From JBJXFE01 sp046153875 (lineage in GTDB: Bacteria > Planctomycetota > Phycisphaerae > Phycisphaerales > UBA1924), in the NCBI GenBank assembly GCA_046153875.1, contig JBJXFE010000002.1, positions 1-60,004 of the forward strand: DNA of 60,004 nucleotides. Direction: 5' to 3'. The notes under the pieces were generated by a model. It searched no databases. It was not told the origin of the DNA and saw nothing but the letters and a program-made list of their open reading frames with translations. A program made the position numbers and the translations under genes. How positions within the stretch are numbered: position 1 is the first letter of the stretch; every line of letters begins with the position of its first letter. Positions 35,850 to 44,508 of the stretch are shown here, one piece after another.

Positions 35850-36317
35850 ATGCGCGCAGCTCGTAAGGCCTTCACGCTCGTGGAAATCCTCATCGTCGTG
35901 GTGATCCTCGGGATCCTCGCGGCGATCGTGGTGCCCCAGTTCACCAACGCCACGCAGGACGCCCAGGCGGGCAACCTGCAGGCCCAGCTCGACACGCTGA
36001 ACAATCAGCTCGAGCTGTTCAAGGCCCGCAACAACAACCAGAACCCCGCCAGCCTCGATGCGGGCGGCCCGATGTCGCCCCTGGGCGGCGCCTGGCAGGA
36101 CCTGATTGACGGCGGGTACATCAAGGCCGCGCCGCGCAACCCGGCGTGCCCGGTGGCCACGGGCGACCAGTTCGGCGTGGCGCTCGGCGCGCCCGTCGCC
36201 AACGTCGGCTGGAACTTCATCGACCTGCTCCCGCAGGCCCTGCCGGACGGCATCCGGGACTCCATCCAGGCCGCGTACTTCGATGAGGCCGCGGGCCTCG
36301 TGACCCAGACCCCGTAA
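35850..36317 (+). CDS. Prepilin-type protein, major pseudopilin (GspG-like)
   Basis: A 155-residue prepilin. The leader MRAARKA is followed by FTLVEILIVVVILGILAAIV, with Glu at +5 and the canonical N-terminal helix; prepilin peptidase should cut after Ala7. The globular part contains NNQNPASLDAGG and LGGAWQDLIDGGYIKAAPRNP, similar to GspG proteins. AAGGAG precedes the ATG. It is first of the cluster, and a strong hairpin follows, consistent with high expression of this subunit. Confidence 0.88.
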   Translation: MRAARKAFTLVEILIVVVILGILAAIVVPQFTNATQDAQAGNLQAQLDTLNNQLELFKARNNNQNPASLDAGGPMSPLGGAWQDLIDGGYIKAAPRNPACPVATGDQFGVALGAPVANVGWNFIDLLPQALPDGIRDSIQAAYFDEAAGLVTQTP

Positions 36318-36350
36318 CCGGGGCCGGTCAACGCGACCGAACGATCCTTT

Positions 36351-36386
36351 GTCGGCCGATCGCTTCGCGGCGATCGGCCGACTTTT
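36351..36386 (+). terminator. Strong Rho-independent terminator or attenuator after the first pilin
   Basis: GTCGGCCGATCGC pairs with GCGATCGGCCGAC around a TTCG-type loop, followed by ACTTTTC. It lies between the first and second pilin genes, 34 bases after the stop, so it may let the first gene be expressed above the rest. Confidence 0.75.
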
Positions 36387-36439
36387 CGGGGAGGCCGGTT
36401 GGACAGGACCGCGCGGGCGGCCCGTCCGGGGGAGGGTGC

Positions 36440-36886
36440 ATGACCAGTCTTTGCCGCCGCGCGTTCACGCTCGTCGAGATCCTGATCGTCGTCGTGATCC
36501 TCGGCATCCTCGCGGCCATTGTCGTGCCGCAGTTCTCGAACGCGACGGCCGAAGCGTCGGCCAACGCGACGTTCGACCAGCTCTCGAAAGTCCGCCGGGC
36601 CCTGGCCGTGTTCTACGTCCGCAACGGCAACTCATTCCCGAACATCGTCGCGGGCAACGGCATCGTGGCGTGGGGCGAGCTGATCAGTGCGCCGGGGTAC
36701 CTGCGTGAGGCGCCGGTGAACCTGTGGGTTGGTCAACCCAATGCCGAGGTGGTCATCACCGGGCCGACTCCCGACCCGGGTTACCAGACCACGCACGGGT
36801 GGATCTTCGTCGACTCGGGGCCGACGCGGGGCGACCTCTGGGCGGGCTCGTTCGACGCGCAGGATTCGCCGTACCCCAGGCCGTAA
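36440..36886 (+). CDS. Second prepilin-type protein
   Basis: A 148-residue prepilin with leader MTSLCRRA and FTLVEILIVVVILGILAAIV, nearly identical to the first in the N-terminal helix, then FSNATAEASANATFDQLSKV, RRALAVFYVRNGNSFPNI and a different C-terminal domain ending in TTHGWIFVDSG. It looks like a paralogue or minor pilin. It follows the terminator by 53 bases and is probably read through from the upstream promoter or has its own. Confidence 0.85.
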   Translation: MTSLCRRAFTLVEILIVVVILGILAAIVVPQFSNATAEASANATFDQLSKVRRALAVFYVRNGNSFPNIVAGNGIVAWGELISAPGYLREAPVNLWVGQPNAEVVITGPTPDPGYQTTHGWIFVDSGPTRGDLWAGSFDAQDSPYPRP

Positions 36887-36930
36887 CGGATGATCGGGCC
36901 GTGGGCTGATGCCGTGGGTCGGGACCGCCG

Positions 36931-37275
36931 ATGGAAACAGTCATGGACACCCCACGCCAAAACACGGATCGCGGCTCCGGCTACATGAACATCGTTCTGA
37001 CGGCGATCGCCGCCCTTCTCGGCCTGCTGGTCCTGGACCGGCAGGGCGTGACGGGCGTGGCGTCGCCCTCGGCGGCGCACGCTCAGGTGTCGTCGACGGA
37101 CGATCCGCTGGCCGCGGGCCAGGCCCTGGTGAGCGCGTCCGAGCAGCGCAAGCTCATGATCGCGGAACTCAAGCGTATGGGCACGCGCCTCGAGCGGATC
37201 GAGAGCAAACTCTCGGGCGTTCTGAGCGTCAAGGTCACGGAGATGCCGGCCTCGAAGCCCGAGGGCGGCAAGTAG
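36931..37275 (+). CDS. Small membrane protein with coiled-coil segment in the pilin cluster
   Basis: A 114-residue protein with one membrane helix (residues 19-36, MNIVLTAIAALLGLLVL), then a periplasmic part with LVSASEQRKLMIAELKRMGT and RLERIESKLSGV, a likely coiled coil. An alternative ATG lies at 36943. No known family; its position between prepilin genes suggests an assembly or scaffold role, which is inference. Confidence 0.6.
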   Translation: METVMDTPRQNTDRGSGYMNIVLTAIAALLGLLVLDRQGVTGVASPSAAHAQVSSTDDPLAAGQALVSASEQRKLMIAELKRMGTRLERIESKLSGVLSVKVTEMPASKPEGGK

Positions 37276-37300
37276 TTCGCGGGCGGTGGGAGGGTCCGAG

Positions 37301-37831
37301 ATGTTGGGTCCAGCTCGCCGGGTCGCGTCCTTTCGGGGCTACACGCTCCTGGAAATCCTGATCGTCGTGGTGCTGCTGGGCATCGCCAGCGCGGTGGTGA
37401 TCCCGCAGGTGGGGTCGACGTCCGTGCTGCGCGTGCAGGCGGCGGTCCGAACCCTTGTCGCCGACATGACCTTCGCCCAGTCCGACGCGCTGGCGCGTCA
37501 GCAGACCCGGGCGATCGTCTTCGACGTGGCGGGGAACACCTACGCCATCGTTGAAGTGCCCGGGAACACGGTCGAGCCGACCAACAACACGATGTACACC
37601 GTGAACTTCAACAACAGCATGAAGTTCCACGACGCGCGGATCGCCGCGGCCGCGTTCGCCGCGCAGCCGACCCTGCTCTTCGACGAGCTGGGCGGGCCGA
37701 TCGACAGCCCCGGGTCCACGACGCCCGGCGCCGGCGGCGTCGTGACCATCACGGGCTCGGGGTCGGTCTTCGACGTGACGGTCGAGGCGTACACCGGGCG
37801 CGTCACGGTCGTCCGGGTCTCCGGGCCCTAA
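37301..37831 (+). CDS. GspH/FimT-like pseudopilin
   Basis: A 176-residue prepilin. GGGAGGG lies seven bases before the ATG at 37301, which sets the start; the GTG at 37286 lies inside this site. A longer leader (MLGPARRVASFRG) is followed by YTLLEILIVVVLLGIASAVV with Glu at +5. Then comes RTLVADMTFAQSDALARQQT, a GspH-type segment, and a beta-rich C-terminus. It would be a minor pseudopilin at the tip of the fibre. Confidence 0.85.
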   Translation: MLGPARRVASFRGYTLLEILIVVVLLGIASAVVIPQVGSTSVLRVQAAVRTLVADMTFAQSDALARQQTRAIVFDVAGNTYAIVEVPGNTVEPTNNTMYTVNFNNSMKFHDARIAAAAFAAQPTLLFDELGGPIDSPGSTTPGAGGVVTITGSGSVFDVTVEAYTGRVTVVRVSGP

Positions 37832-37846
37832 CCCCGATCGGCAGGC

Positions 37847-38020
37847 ATGCGACCGACCAGAGCACGACACCGGGGCCTCGCCGTCGGCGCGATCGCGCTG
37901 ACGGTCCTGGCGGCGCTCCTGTGGGCGCGGCTCAAGCTGGTGACGGGCCTGCCGCGCAGCGCCTACGCCGAGCCGGAGGGGGCCTCCGGGTCGGCGCACG
38001 CGGGCGGAGTTGAGAAATAG
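37847..38020 (+). CDS. 57-residue single-helix membrane protein between pseudopilin and secretin
   Basis: Translated directly from the sequence: a basic start (MRPTRARHRG), one hydrophobic helix (LAVGAIALTVLAALLWARL), then a small polar periplasmic tail ending HAGGVEK. It starts 15 bases after the GspH-like stop, on the same strand. The ribosome-binding site is weak (GGCAGGC). Size and position suggest a small accessory of the secretion/pilus machine, but no family is recognised. Confidence 0.5.
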   Translation: MRPTRARHRGLAVGAIALTVLAALLWARLKLVTGLPRSAYAEPEGASGSAHAGGVEK

Positions 38021-38307
38021 AGGTCGAAAGGTGCTCGCCCGGGCGCGCGACGGCGGTTCGCGGTGATCCTGCGCCCCGCGCGGGTCGCGGGTTCGTTCTC
38101 GGACGTGGGCGCGAAGGCTGCGCGACCCGCGAACTCCTCATCTTGTTTCCGGTCCGCCCAAAGTCCGCAGTCGGATCGGACGACAAACAGGTGAGTCACG
38201 GTCGAGAACGGGTCGCGGCGGGACGAGCCGCGGCCCATTGAGAACGGAGAGTCATCCGGCCCGGGCCCGACGGGGCGCGGCACGCCACGAGTCAAGGAGT
38301 CCAAGAC

Positions 38308-40527
38308 ATGCGTCAGCGGAACCAGTCCAGCACCCGTCCGATCGCCCGGGCCACCGCCATCGCGCTGTTCTGCCTCGCGGGCACCGACGCCTGCCTGGCG
38401 CAGTTCGCGACGCCCAAGAGCGCGCTCAACGCTCCCGCGGGCCAGCCCGGCAACCCCGGCCAGCCCGACCGGTTCGCCCCGAACCTCGAGGGCAATGTCA
38501 AGATCGACGACACCGGCATCGTTGACATCAACGTGAACGACGAGGACCTGGCCAACGTCCTCCAGATGCTCTCCATCCAGAGCCAGAAGAACATCATCAC
38601 GAGCAAGAACGTCTCCGCGACGGTCACGGCCAACCTCTACGGGGTGACCTTCTTCGAGGCCATGGACGCCATCCTCCACGTCAACGGGTTCGGGTGGGTC
38701 GAGCGCGGCAACTTCATCTATGTCTACACGCTCGAGGAGCTCGAGAAGATCGAGCAGGCCCAGCGGCAGAAGGTCTCGAAGGTCCTCAAGCTCAACTATC
38801 TCAACTCGATCGACGCCGCCGAGTTCGTCAAGGCCCTCCTCTCCGAGCAGGGTCAGATCAAGACCAACGGCAAGACGGCGGCGTTCCCGACCACCACGGC
38901 CACGCCCGTGGGCGCCGACAACTTCGCGAACGACTCGACGATGGTCGTCACGGACTTCGAGGAGAACGTGGCCGAGATCGAGAAGCTCGTGAAGGAGCTG
39001 GACACCCGGCCGGTCTCCGTCCTCGTGGACGCGACGATCCTCCAGACGACCCTCAACGAAGAGAACGCCTTCGGCGTGGACTTCTCGGTGATCGCCGACC
39101 TGTCCTTCGGCGACTTCGTGGACCTCGGCGGCCCGCTCAAGGCCGTGGACGGGTTGCTCGGCGGTTCATCGACCGGCTCCGGCGGCGACCCGCTCCCCGG
39201 CGACGACCGCGGCGCCACGCTCGGCAGCACGCCCGGCAACACCGCCGGCCCGGGCACGTTCAAGGCCGGCATTGTCTGGAACGACGTGGCGGCGTTCATC
39301 CGCCTGCTCGACGAGGTGTCGGACACGCAGATCATCTCGCGCCCGAACATCCTGACCCTGAACCGCCAGCCCGCACGCGTCCTGGTCGGTCGCAAGGTGG
39401 GGTATCTGAACACGACCTCCACCGACACATCGACGACGCAGAGCGTCGAGTTCCTCGACACGGGCACGCAGCTCTACCTGCGTCCGTTCGTCAGCACCGA
39501 CGGCATGATCCGCATGGAGCTCAAGCCGCAGGTCTCGGAGGCCGTCATCCGCACCGTCACCGATGCCGGCGGCGCCGCGGTGACGATCCCCGACGAGATC
39601 ACCAACGAGCTGACCACGAACGTGATGGTGCGTGACGGGCAAACCGTCGTCCTCGGCGGGCTCTTCCGCGAGTCCACGAGCGCCGCGCGGCGCCAGGTCC
39701 CGTGGCTGGGCGATGTCCCGATCATCGGGATCCCGTTCCGCGGGCACGAGGACGAGATCCAGCGGTCCGAGATCATGTTCATGATCACGCCGAACATCGC
39801 CAACGACATCGTCATGGGCGAGGCGGCCGCGCGGGGAACGGCCTTCGTCACGCGGGTCATCACCGGCGCCCGCGAGGGGCTCCTTCCCTGGAGCCGCGAG
39901 AAGCAGACGGGCCAGCGCCTGGTCATGGCCGAGGACCTCGCCCGCGAGGGCAAGACGTCGGCCGCCCTGGGCATGGTCCAGCGGGCGCTGGCGCTCAACC
40001 CGTTCCAGCCCGATGCGATCGCGCTGCGTGAGCGGCTCATGAACAAGAAGGCCGTGTGGCCGTCGCGCCACATGCTCGACGAGATCCTGCACGGCGAGAT
40101 GCAGAAGCGGCTCGACAGCTACCAGCCGGTCGTCCAGCGCGGGGCGAAGAGCTCGCCCGCCAAGGCGACGGCCTCCGCCGCGGGCGCGCCGATCTCGGCC
40201 AAGCCCGTGGACACCCGCCCCGTCCCGCATCCCTTCCCGACCGAGCCGGTATGGTCGCCGACGTTCACGGACGCCGACACGGACGGCATGAACGCCGACC
40301 GCTCGACGGTGAACGTCCCCGAGCGCTTCGACAACGCCAACGAGCCGGCGTTCCGGTCGCCGACCCGCTCCGAGCCGCCGTCGTGGCGCAACGACGAGCA
40401 GCCGGTGCAGTCCAACGAGCCCCCGAGCCGGAGCTTCTCGGTGATGTCCGGCGTCAAGGCCCTCTGGGCCGCGATCCGCGGGCAGAGCGCCCCCGCCGCG
40501 ACGGTCTCGCGGGCCGACGCGCGGTAA
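38308..40527 (+). CDS. Secretin (GspD/PilQ-type) with C-terminal extension
   Basis: Outer-membrane channel subunit, 739 residues. Signal peptide 1-31 ends in ACLA. N-domains span about 55-300 (VDINVNDEDLANVLQML, KVSKVLKLNYLNSIDAAEFV). The secretin domain spans about 310-505 with NILTLNRQPARVLVGRKVGY and the hallmark QVPWLGDVPIIGIPFRG. The C-terminal 210 residues are extra: a TPR-like piece (AREGKTSAALGMVQRALALN) and a disordered tail. AAGGAG precedes the ATG. The cluster lacks the GspE/PilB ATPase and GspF/PilC in this window. Confidence 0.9.
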   Translation: MRQRNQSSTRPIARATAIALFCLAGTDACLAQFATPKSALNAPAGQPGNPGQPDRFAPNLEGNVKIDDTGIVDINVNDEDLANVLQMLSIQSQKNIITSKNVSATVTANLYGVTFFEAMDAILHVNGFGWVERGNFIYVYTLEELEKIEQAQRQKVSKVLKLNYLNSIDAAEFVKALLSEQGQIKTNGKTAAFPTTTATPVGADNFANDSTMVVTDFEENVAEIEKLVKELDTRPVSVLVDATILQTTLNEENAFGVDFSVIADLSFGDFVDLGGPLKAVDGLLGGSSTGSGGDPLPGDDRGATLGSTPGNTAGPGTFKAGIVWNDVAAFIRLLDEVSDTQIISRPNILTLNRQPARVLVGRKVGYLNTTSTDTSTTQSVEFLDTGTQLYLRPFVSTDGMIRMELKPQVSEAVIRTVTDAGGAAVTIPDEITNELTTNVMVRDGQTVVLGGLFRESTSAARRQVPWLGDVPIIGIPFRGHEDEIQRSEIMFMITPNIANDIVMGEAAARGTAFVTRVITGAREGLLPWSREKQTGQRLVMAEDLAREGKTSAALGMVQRALALNPFQPDAIALRERLMNKKAVWPSRHMLDEILHGEMQKRLDSYQPVVQRGAKSSPAKATASAAGAPISAKPVDTRPVPHPFPTEPVWSPTFTDADTDGMNADRSTVNVPERFDNANEPAFRSPTRSEPPSWRNDEQPVQSNEPPSRSFSVMSGVKALWAAIRGQSAPAATVSRADAR

Positions 40528-40544
40528 CAGCCACGACCCCACGG

Positions 40545-40570
40545 GACCCGCCCCTCGGCGGGTCTCTTTG
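40545..40570 (+). terminator. Rho-independent terminator after the secretin gene
   Basis: GACCCGCC pairs with GGCGGGTC around CCTC, followed by TCTTTGT. It lies 18 bases after the secretin stop. Confidence 0.7.
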
Positions 40571-40586
40571 TCCCCCCGACCGAAGA

Positions 40587-40614
40587 GTTCTCGGAACTGG
40601 TGTTCTCGGAACTG
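40587..40614 (+). promoter_or_regulatory. Two direct copies of a near-palindrome upstream of the TPR lipoprotein
   Basis: GTTCTCGGAACTG occurs at 40587-40599 and again at 40602-40614. Each contains the half-sites GTTC and GAAC around three bases, and the two centres are 15 bases apart. It is just after the secretin terminator and 43 bases before the next start, so an operator or a repeat word are both possible. Confidence 0.4.
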
Positions 40615-40656
40615 ACTCGCACACCGACCGACTCCCAGGATCACGGAGCCACGCCC

Positions 40657-41913
40657 ATGAGGAACCGCCCGCTCGTTCGTCTCGCCCTGACCGCCGCACT
40701 CGCGCTCGCCGTCGGGCAGCTCGGCGCCTGCGCCCGCGGGCACGGCAAGTACACCCAGGCCCACAAGGACATCGCCCTCAAGCGCGTCAACCAGCTCAAG
40801 AGCATGAACGAGTACCAGACCGCCTGGTCGCAGTACCTGGCCGGCGACCTGGAGAAGGCGGTCGCGAGCATCGACCGCGCGGTGACGCTCAATCCCGGCA
40901 TCGCCAAGAGCCACGTGCTCCGTGGGCGCATCCACATCGAGCGCGGTGACATCGACTCGGCCACCACGGCGCTGACCGAGGCCGAGAAGATCGAGCCGGA
41001 GAACGTCGAGGCCCAGTACTATCTGGGCATCATCGCCGAGCGCGTCAGCCGGCTCGACGAGGCCCAGACCCGCTACCTCAACGCGGCCCGCCTCGACCCG
41101 ACGAACGCCCAGTACGTCGTCGCCGCCGCCGAGATGATGATCGACCGCGGGCTGCTCGACGAGGCCGACGCCCTGCTGGCGCAGCAGGCGGCCCTGCTCG
41201 CCCACCACGCGGGCATCCGCCAGACGCGCGGGCACGTCGCGCTGCTCCGCGGCGATGCCGAGGGGGCCGTCAAGTTCTTCAGCGACGCGCGCCTGCTCGC
41301 CCCCGATGACACGATGATCCTCGAGGACCTCGTCCGCGCCCAGATCGCCACGGCCAACTTTGCCGAGGCCGAGTACCACCTGGCCACCCTGCAGAAGACC
41401 AAGGGCTACGAGGATCGGCGCGACATCAAGGCGACGCGGGCGCGGTGCATGCTGAACCTGGACCGCCCGATCGAGGCCCGCGAGCTGTTCATCCAGCTCA
41501 CCCAGGGCGACCAGGGCGCCAAGGACATCGAAGCCTGGATCGAGCTGGGGAACCTCTCGTACGTGCTGCGCGACGACCGCCGCCTGCGCGACGCGGCGAT
41601 GCGCGTCACCGCCCTGGCCCCGGAGCGCCACGAGGGGTTCACCCTCCGCGGGCTCTATCACCGGCGGCGCGGCGAGTTCGAGCAGGCCCTGACCTTCTTC
41701 GACCAGGCGTGCGACCGGCGGGGCGCCGAGTCGCAGCCCCTGGTTCTGCGCGGCCTGCTGTTCGAGCAGCTCGGACGGACGGACGAGGCCCGGGCCAGCT
41801 ACGCCCAGGCGCTGAGCCAGAACCCCGACGACACGGGCGTCGCCCAGCTCCTCGAGGCCCTGCCCCCGGCCGCCGGCACGTTCGCGACGTTCCCCGACAT
41901 CGGCGGGCGCTGA
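40657..41913 (+). CDS. TPR lipoprotein
   Basis: A 418-residue secreted lipoprotein. The signal peptide ends in a lipobox QLGAC (Cys23). Tandem TPR motifs follow from about residue 45 (AWSQYLAGDLEKAVASIDRA, AEKIEPENVEAQYYLGIIAE, GEFEQALTFFDQACDRRG, GRTDEARASYAQALSQNP). The start is ATG 40657, with GGAG upstream. Such proteins often act as pilotins or scaffolds for secretins, in line with its place after the secretin gene; that role is inferred. A strong terminator follows. Confidence 0.85.
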   Translation: MRNRPLVRLALTAALALAVGQLGACARGHGKYTQAHKDIALKRVNQLKSMNEYQTAWSQYLAGDLEKAVASIDRAVTLNPGIAKSHVLRGRIHIERGDIDSATTALTEAEKIEPENVEAQYYLGIIAERVSRLDEAQTRYLNAARLDPTNAQYVVAAAEMMIDRGLLDEADALLAQQAALLAHHAGIRQTRGHVALLRGDAEGAVKFFSDARLLAPDDTMILEDLVRAQIATANFAEAEYHLATLQKTKGYEDRRDIKATRARCMLNLDRPIEARELFIQLTQGDQGAKDIEAWIELGNLSYVLRDDRRLRDAAMRVTALAPERHEGFTLRGLYHRRRGEFEQALTFFDQACDRRGAESQPLVLRGLLFEQLGRTDEARASYAQALSQNPDDTGVAQLLEALPPAAGTFATFPDIGGR

Positions 41914-41936
41914 CCGATCGCCCCACGGACTGAACG

Positions 41937-41986
41937 GAGCCCGGAGCGCGCGGCGGACCATCCCGCCCCGCGTTCCGGGCTCTTTG
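41937..41986 (+). terminator. Terminator between the TPR lipoprotein and recJ
   Basis: GAGCCCGGAGCGCG pairs with CGCGTTCCGGGCTC (one bulge), followed by TTTG. It lies between convergent genes and could serve both directions. Confidence 0.7.
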
Positions 41987-42001
41987 CCTGCCACCACGCG
42001 G

Positions 42002-43777
42002 CTACGTCACGCGCAGATCGACAAGTTCCGGCTCCACGCGGACCGACCCGTTCCAACTGCTGAGCTTGGGCGCGACGACAACGTCCACGTCCACGCCGCG
42101 GGCGAGCCGCGCCGCCGACGGGCCCCAGTTCCACGCCACACATCGCAGCAGTGTCGGGCCTTGGCGCAGTTGCAGCGCAAGGTGCTTACCTTCCTTGCCG
42201 AGCGCTTGCGGCGCGGCGGCGAGGCGCACGCCGCGCACCAGGACGCGCGGGCGCGGGTTCCCCTGCCCGAAGGGAGCCATCATTTCCAGCCGCGCGACGG
42301 CGGCGGCGGTCATTTCGTCCAGCCGCGCGTCGCAATCCACCGTCACGCGCCCGGCCAGGTCCTCCGGGGCGAGCCGCTCGCCCGCGTCGCGCACGAACGC
42401 CTCAACGAACGCCTCCAGGTCGCGTTCGGGCAGATGGAGCCCCGCGGCCATGTCGTGCCCGCCGAACGTGGTGAGAAGGCCGGCGCAGCGGGCGAGCCCC
42501 GCGTGCAGGCTGTACCCGTCGATGGACCGCCCGGAGCCTCGGCACTCGCCGGCGTGCGTCTGCATCAGGATCGTCGGGCGATGGAAGCGGTCCACGAGGC
42601 GCGAGCACGCGATCCCAAGCACGCCCGTGTGCCACTCCGGGTGCGCGAGCACCACGGCGCGGCGGTCCGGCCCGGTCATCCCCGCGGCGTGGGCCATCTC
42701 GACCGCCTGCCCGACGATCTTTGTTTCGGTGGCTCGCCGCTCATCGTTGAGCCCGGACAGCGTCCTGGCGATGTCGGCGGCGCGCTCAGGCCCGGCCGTG
42801 GTGAAGAGTTCGACCGCGTCCTTCGCGTGCCCCATCCGTCCGCAGGCGTTGAGGCGCGGGCCCAGCACGAACCCTACGTGCTCGGAATCGACCTTGTCCC
42901 CCGCGAGCCCGGAAGCCTCAACGAGGGCCCGCAGTCCGATGATCCTGGAGTGCTTGATCCGCGAAAGCCCGAAGCGGGCGATGACGCGGTTCTCGCCCAG
43001 CAGCGGGACGGCGTCGGCGATCGCGCCGAGGGCCGCGAAGGCCAGCAACTCGATCAGCAGGGTCTTGAGGTCTTCGCGGACGCGCCCGCCGCCGTTGGCC
43101 TGCGAGGCGAGCCGCCACGCGAGCTTGAACGCCACGCCCGCGCCGCACAGGTCGCCGAACGGGTACGCGGAGCCCGGCAGGCGCGGGTGGACGATCGCGT
43201 AGGCCGCGGGGAGGTCGCCCGTGCTTCCCGCCTCCGAACCCTCGGGCAGGTTGTGATGGTCGGTGATGATGAGGTCAAGCCCCGCGTCCGCGGCCGCGCG
43301 TGCCGGCCCGACCGCGGTCACGCCGCAGTCCACCGAGACGACCAGCTTCACGCCTTCGGCCGCGAGCTGGCGCAGCGCGGCGTCGTGCAGGCCGTACCCC
43401 TCGTCGACGCGGTGGGGGACGTACGTGCGCACGTCGGCGCGCGGCTCAACCGCGCGCATGGCGTGATAGAGGATCGCCGTCGCCGAGACGCCGTCCACGT
43501 CATAGTCGCCGTAGATCGCGATCGGCTCGCCCCGGCGGAGTCCGGCGAGCAGGCGCTCGGCCGCCCGGTCGATGCCGGGCATCAGCGCGGGCTCGTGCAG
43601 TTGCTTGAGGGATGGGTTGAGGAAGTCCTCGGCCCCGCCGGTGAGCCCGCGGGCTTCGAGGATGCGCGCGACCAGCGGCTCAAGATTGCTCGCGGGGGGC
43701 GCGACGCCGATCTCGATGGGGGAGCGCGGCACCCAGACCCGCGTCATCCCGCGTTCGTGAGCGTGTGTGGTCGGCAT
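42002..43777 (-). CDS. recJ: Single-stranded-DNA exonuclease RecJ
   Basis: 5'-3' ssDNA exonuclease of recombination and mismatch repair. The 591-residue protein has YGDYDVDGVSATAILYHAMR (motif I), LIITDHHNLPEG (DHH motif), GAGVAFKLAWRLASQ, LGPRLNACGRMGHAKDAVEL and the DHHA1 motif GGHDMAAGLHLPE, then a C-terminal OB-like segment. The start is the first ATG of the frame, 43777. It is convergent with the TPR lipoprotein. Confidence 0.94.
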   Translation of the reverse strand: MPTTHAHERGMTRVWVPRSPIEIGVAPPASNLEPLVARILEARGLTGGAEDFLNPSLKQLHEPALMPGIDRAAERLLAGLRRGEPIAIYGDYDVDGVSATAILYHAMRAVEPRADVRTYVPHRVDEGYGLHDAALRQLAAEGVKLVVSVDCGVTAVGPARAAADAGLDLIITDHHNLPEGSEAGSTGDLPAAYAIVHPRLPGSAYPFGDLCGAGVAFKLAWRLASQANGGGRVREDLKTLLIELLAFAALGAIADAVPLLGENRVIARFGLSRIKHSRIIGLRALVEASGLAGDKVDSEHVGFVLGPRLNACGRMGHAKDAVELFTTAGPERAADIARTLSGLNDERRATETKIVGQAVEMAHAAGMTGPDRRAVVLAHPEWHTGVLGIACSRLVDRFHRPTILMQTHAGECRGSGRSIDGYSLHAGLARCAGLLTTFGGHDMAAGLHLPERDLEAFVEAFVRDAGERLAPEDLAGRVTVDCDARLDEMTAAAVARLEMMAPFGQGNPRPRVLVRGVRLAAAPQALGKEGKHLALQLRQGPTLLRCVAWNWGPSAARLARGVDVDVVVAPKLSSWNGSVRVEPELVDLRVT

Positions 43778-43905
43778 TCCGTCGCCCGCTCCGTCGTTGG
43801 GCGTGAAGCGCCACCGGGCCCAGACCCGGACGCGCCGCGATAGACTAGCGTCCGCGACGCGGACCGCAATGAGGTTGCGCCCCTGAGGAGCGATTCCCGA
43901 CGATT

Positions 43906-44508
43906 ATGGTCAAGCTCACGCGCATCTACACCCGGACGGGCGACGACGGGACCACCGGCCTTGGGACCGGCGTGCGCGTCCAGAAGACCGACCCCCGCGT
44001 TGAGGCATACGGGACGGTGGATGAGGCGAACGCCGCGGTGGGGGTGGCGGTCAATGCCTGTGCCGCGCCGGGCTCGTCGGCGTTGCTCGCGAAGATGGCG
44101 GACCTGCTCCGCGGCATTCAGCACGACCTATTCGACACGGGCGCGGACCTGTGCGTGCCGATCGCGGTGGGCGAGGAGGCCGGCTCGCGGCTGCGCGTGG
44201 TGCCCGACCAGACGAGGCGGCTGGAAAAGGCGATCGACGAGCACAACAAGCCGCTGTCCACGCTGACGAGCTTCGTGCTGCCGGGGGGGTCGGCGGCGTC
44301 GGCGGCCCTGCACGTGGCACGCACGGTCGTCCGCCGGGCCGAGCGCGACACGGTCGCCCTGCGGGCGCGCGAGCCCGAGGCGACGAATCCCGAGGCGGTC
44401 AAGTATCTGAACCGTCTGAGTGACCTGCTGTTCGTGCTGGCGCGTGCGGCCAACGACGGGGGCAAGGGCGACGTCCTCTGGAAACCCGGCGCGAACCGGG
44501 GCGGGTGA
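43906..44508 (+). CDS. PduO-type cob(I)alamin adenosyltransferase
   Basis: Transfers adenosyl from ATP to Co(I) corrinoids to make coenzyme B12. The 200-residue protein starts KLTRIYTRTGDDGTTGLGTG (ATP loop), then DEANAAVGVAV, IQHDLFDTGADLCVP, TSFVLPGGSAASAALHVART and AERDTVALRAREP...YLNRLSDLLFVLARAAN. All PduO signature elements are present. Its last codon overlaps the GTG of the SpoIIE-type phosphatase gene. Confidence 0.93.
   Translation: MVKLTRIYTRTGDDGTTGLGTGVRVQKTDPRVEAYGTVDEANAAVGVAVNACAAPGSSALLAKMADLLRGIQHDLFDTGADLCVPIAVGEEAGSRLRVVPDQTRRLEKAIDEHNKPLSTLTSFVLPGGSAASAALHVARTVVRRAERDTVALRAREPEATNPEAVKYLNRLSDLLFVLARAANDGGKGDVLWKPGANRGG

Noticed and set aside
38853..42000. Very long antisense frames over the secretin and TPR genes
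   Set aside because: Shadows caused by codon bias in GC-rich DNA; compositions (Arg/Gly/Val runs) are not protein-like.
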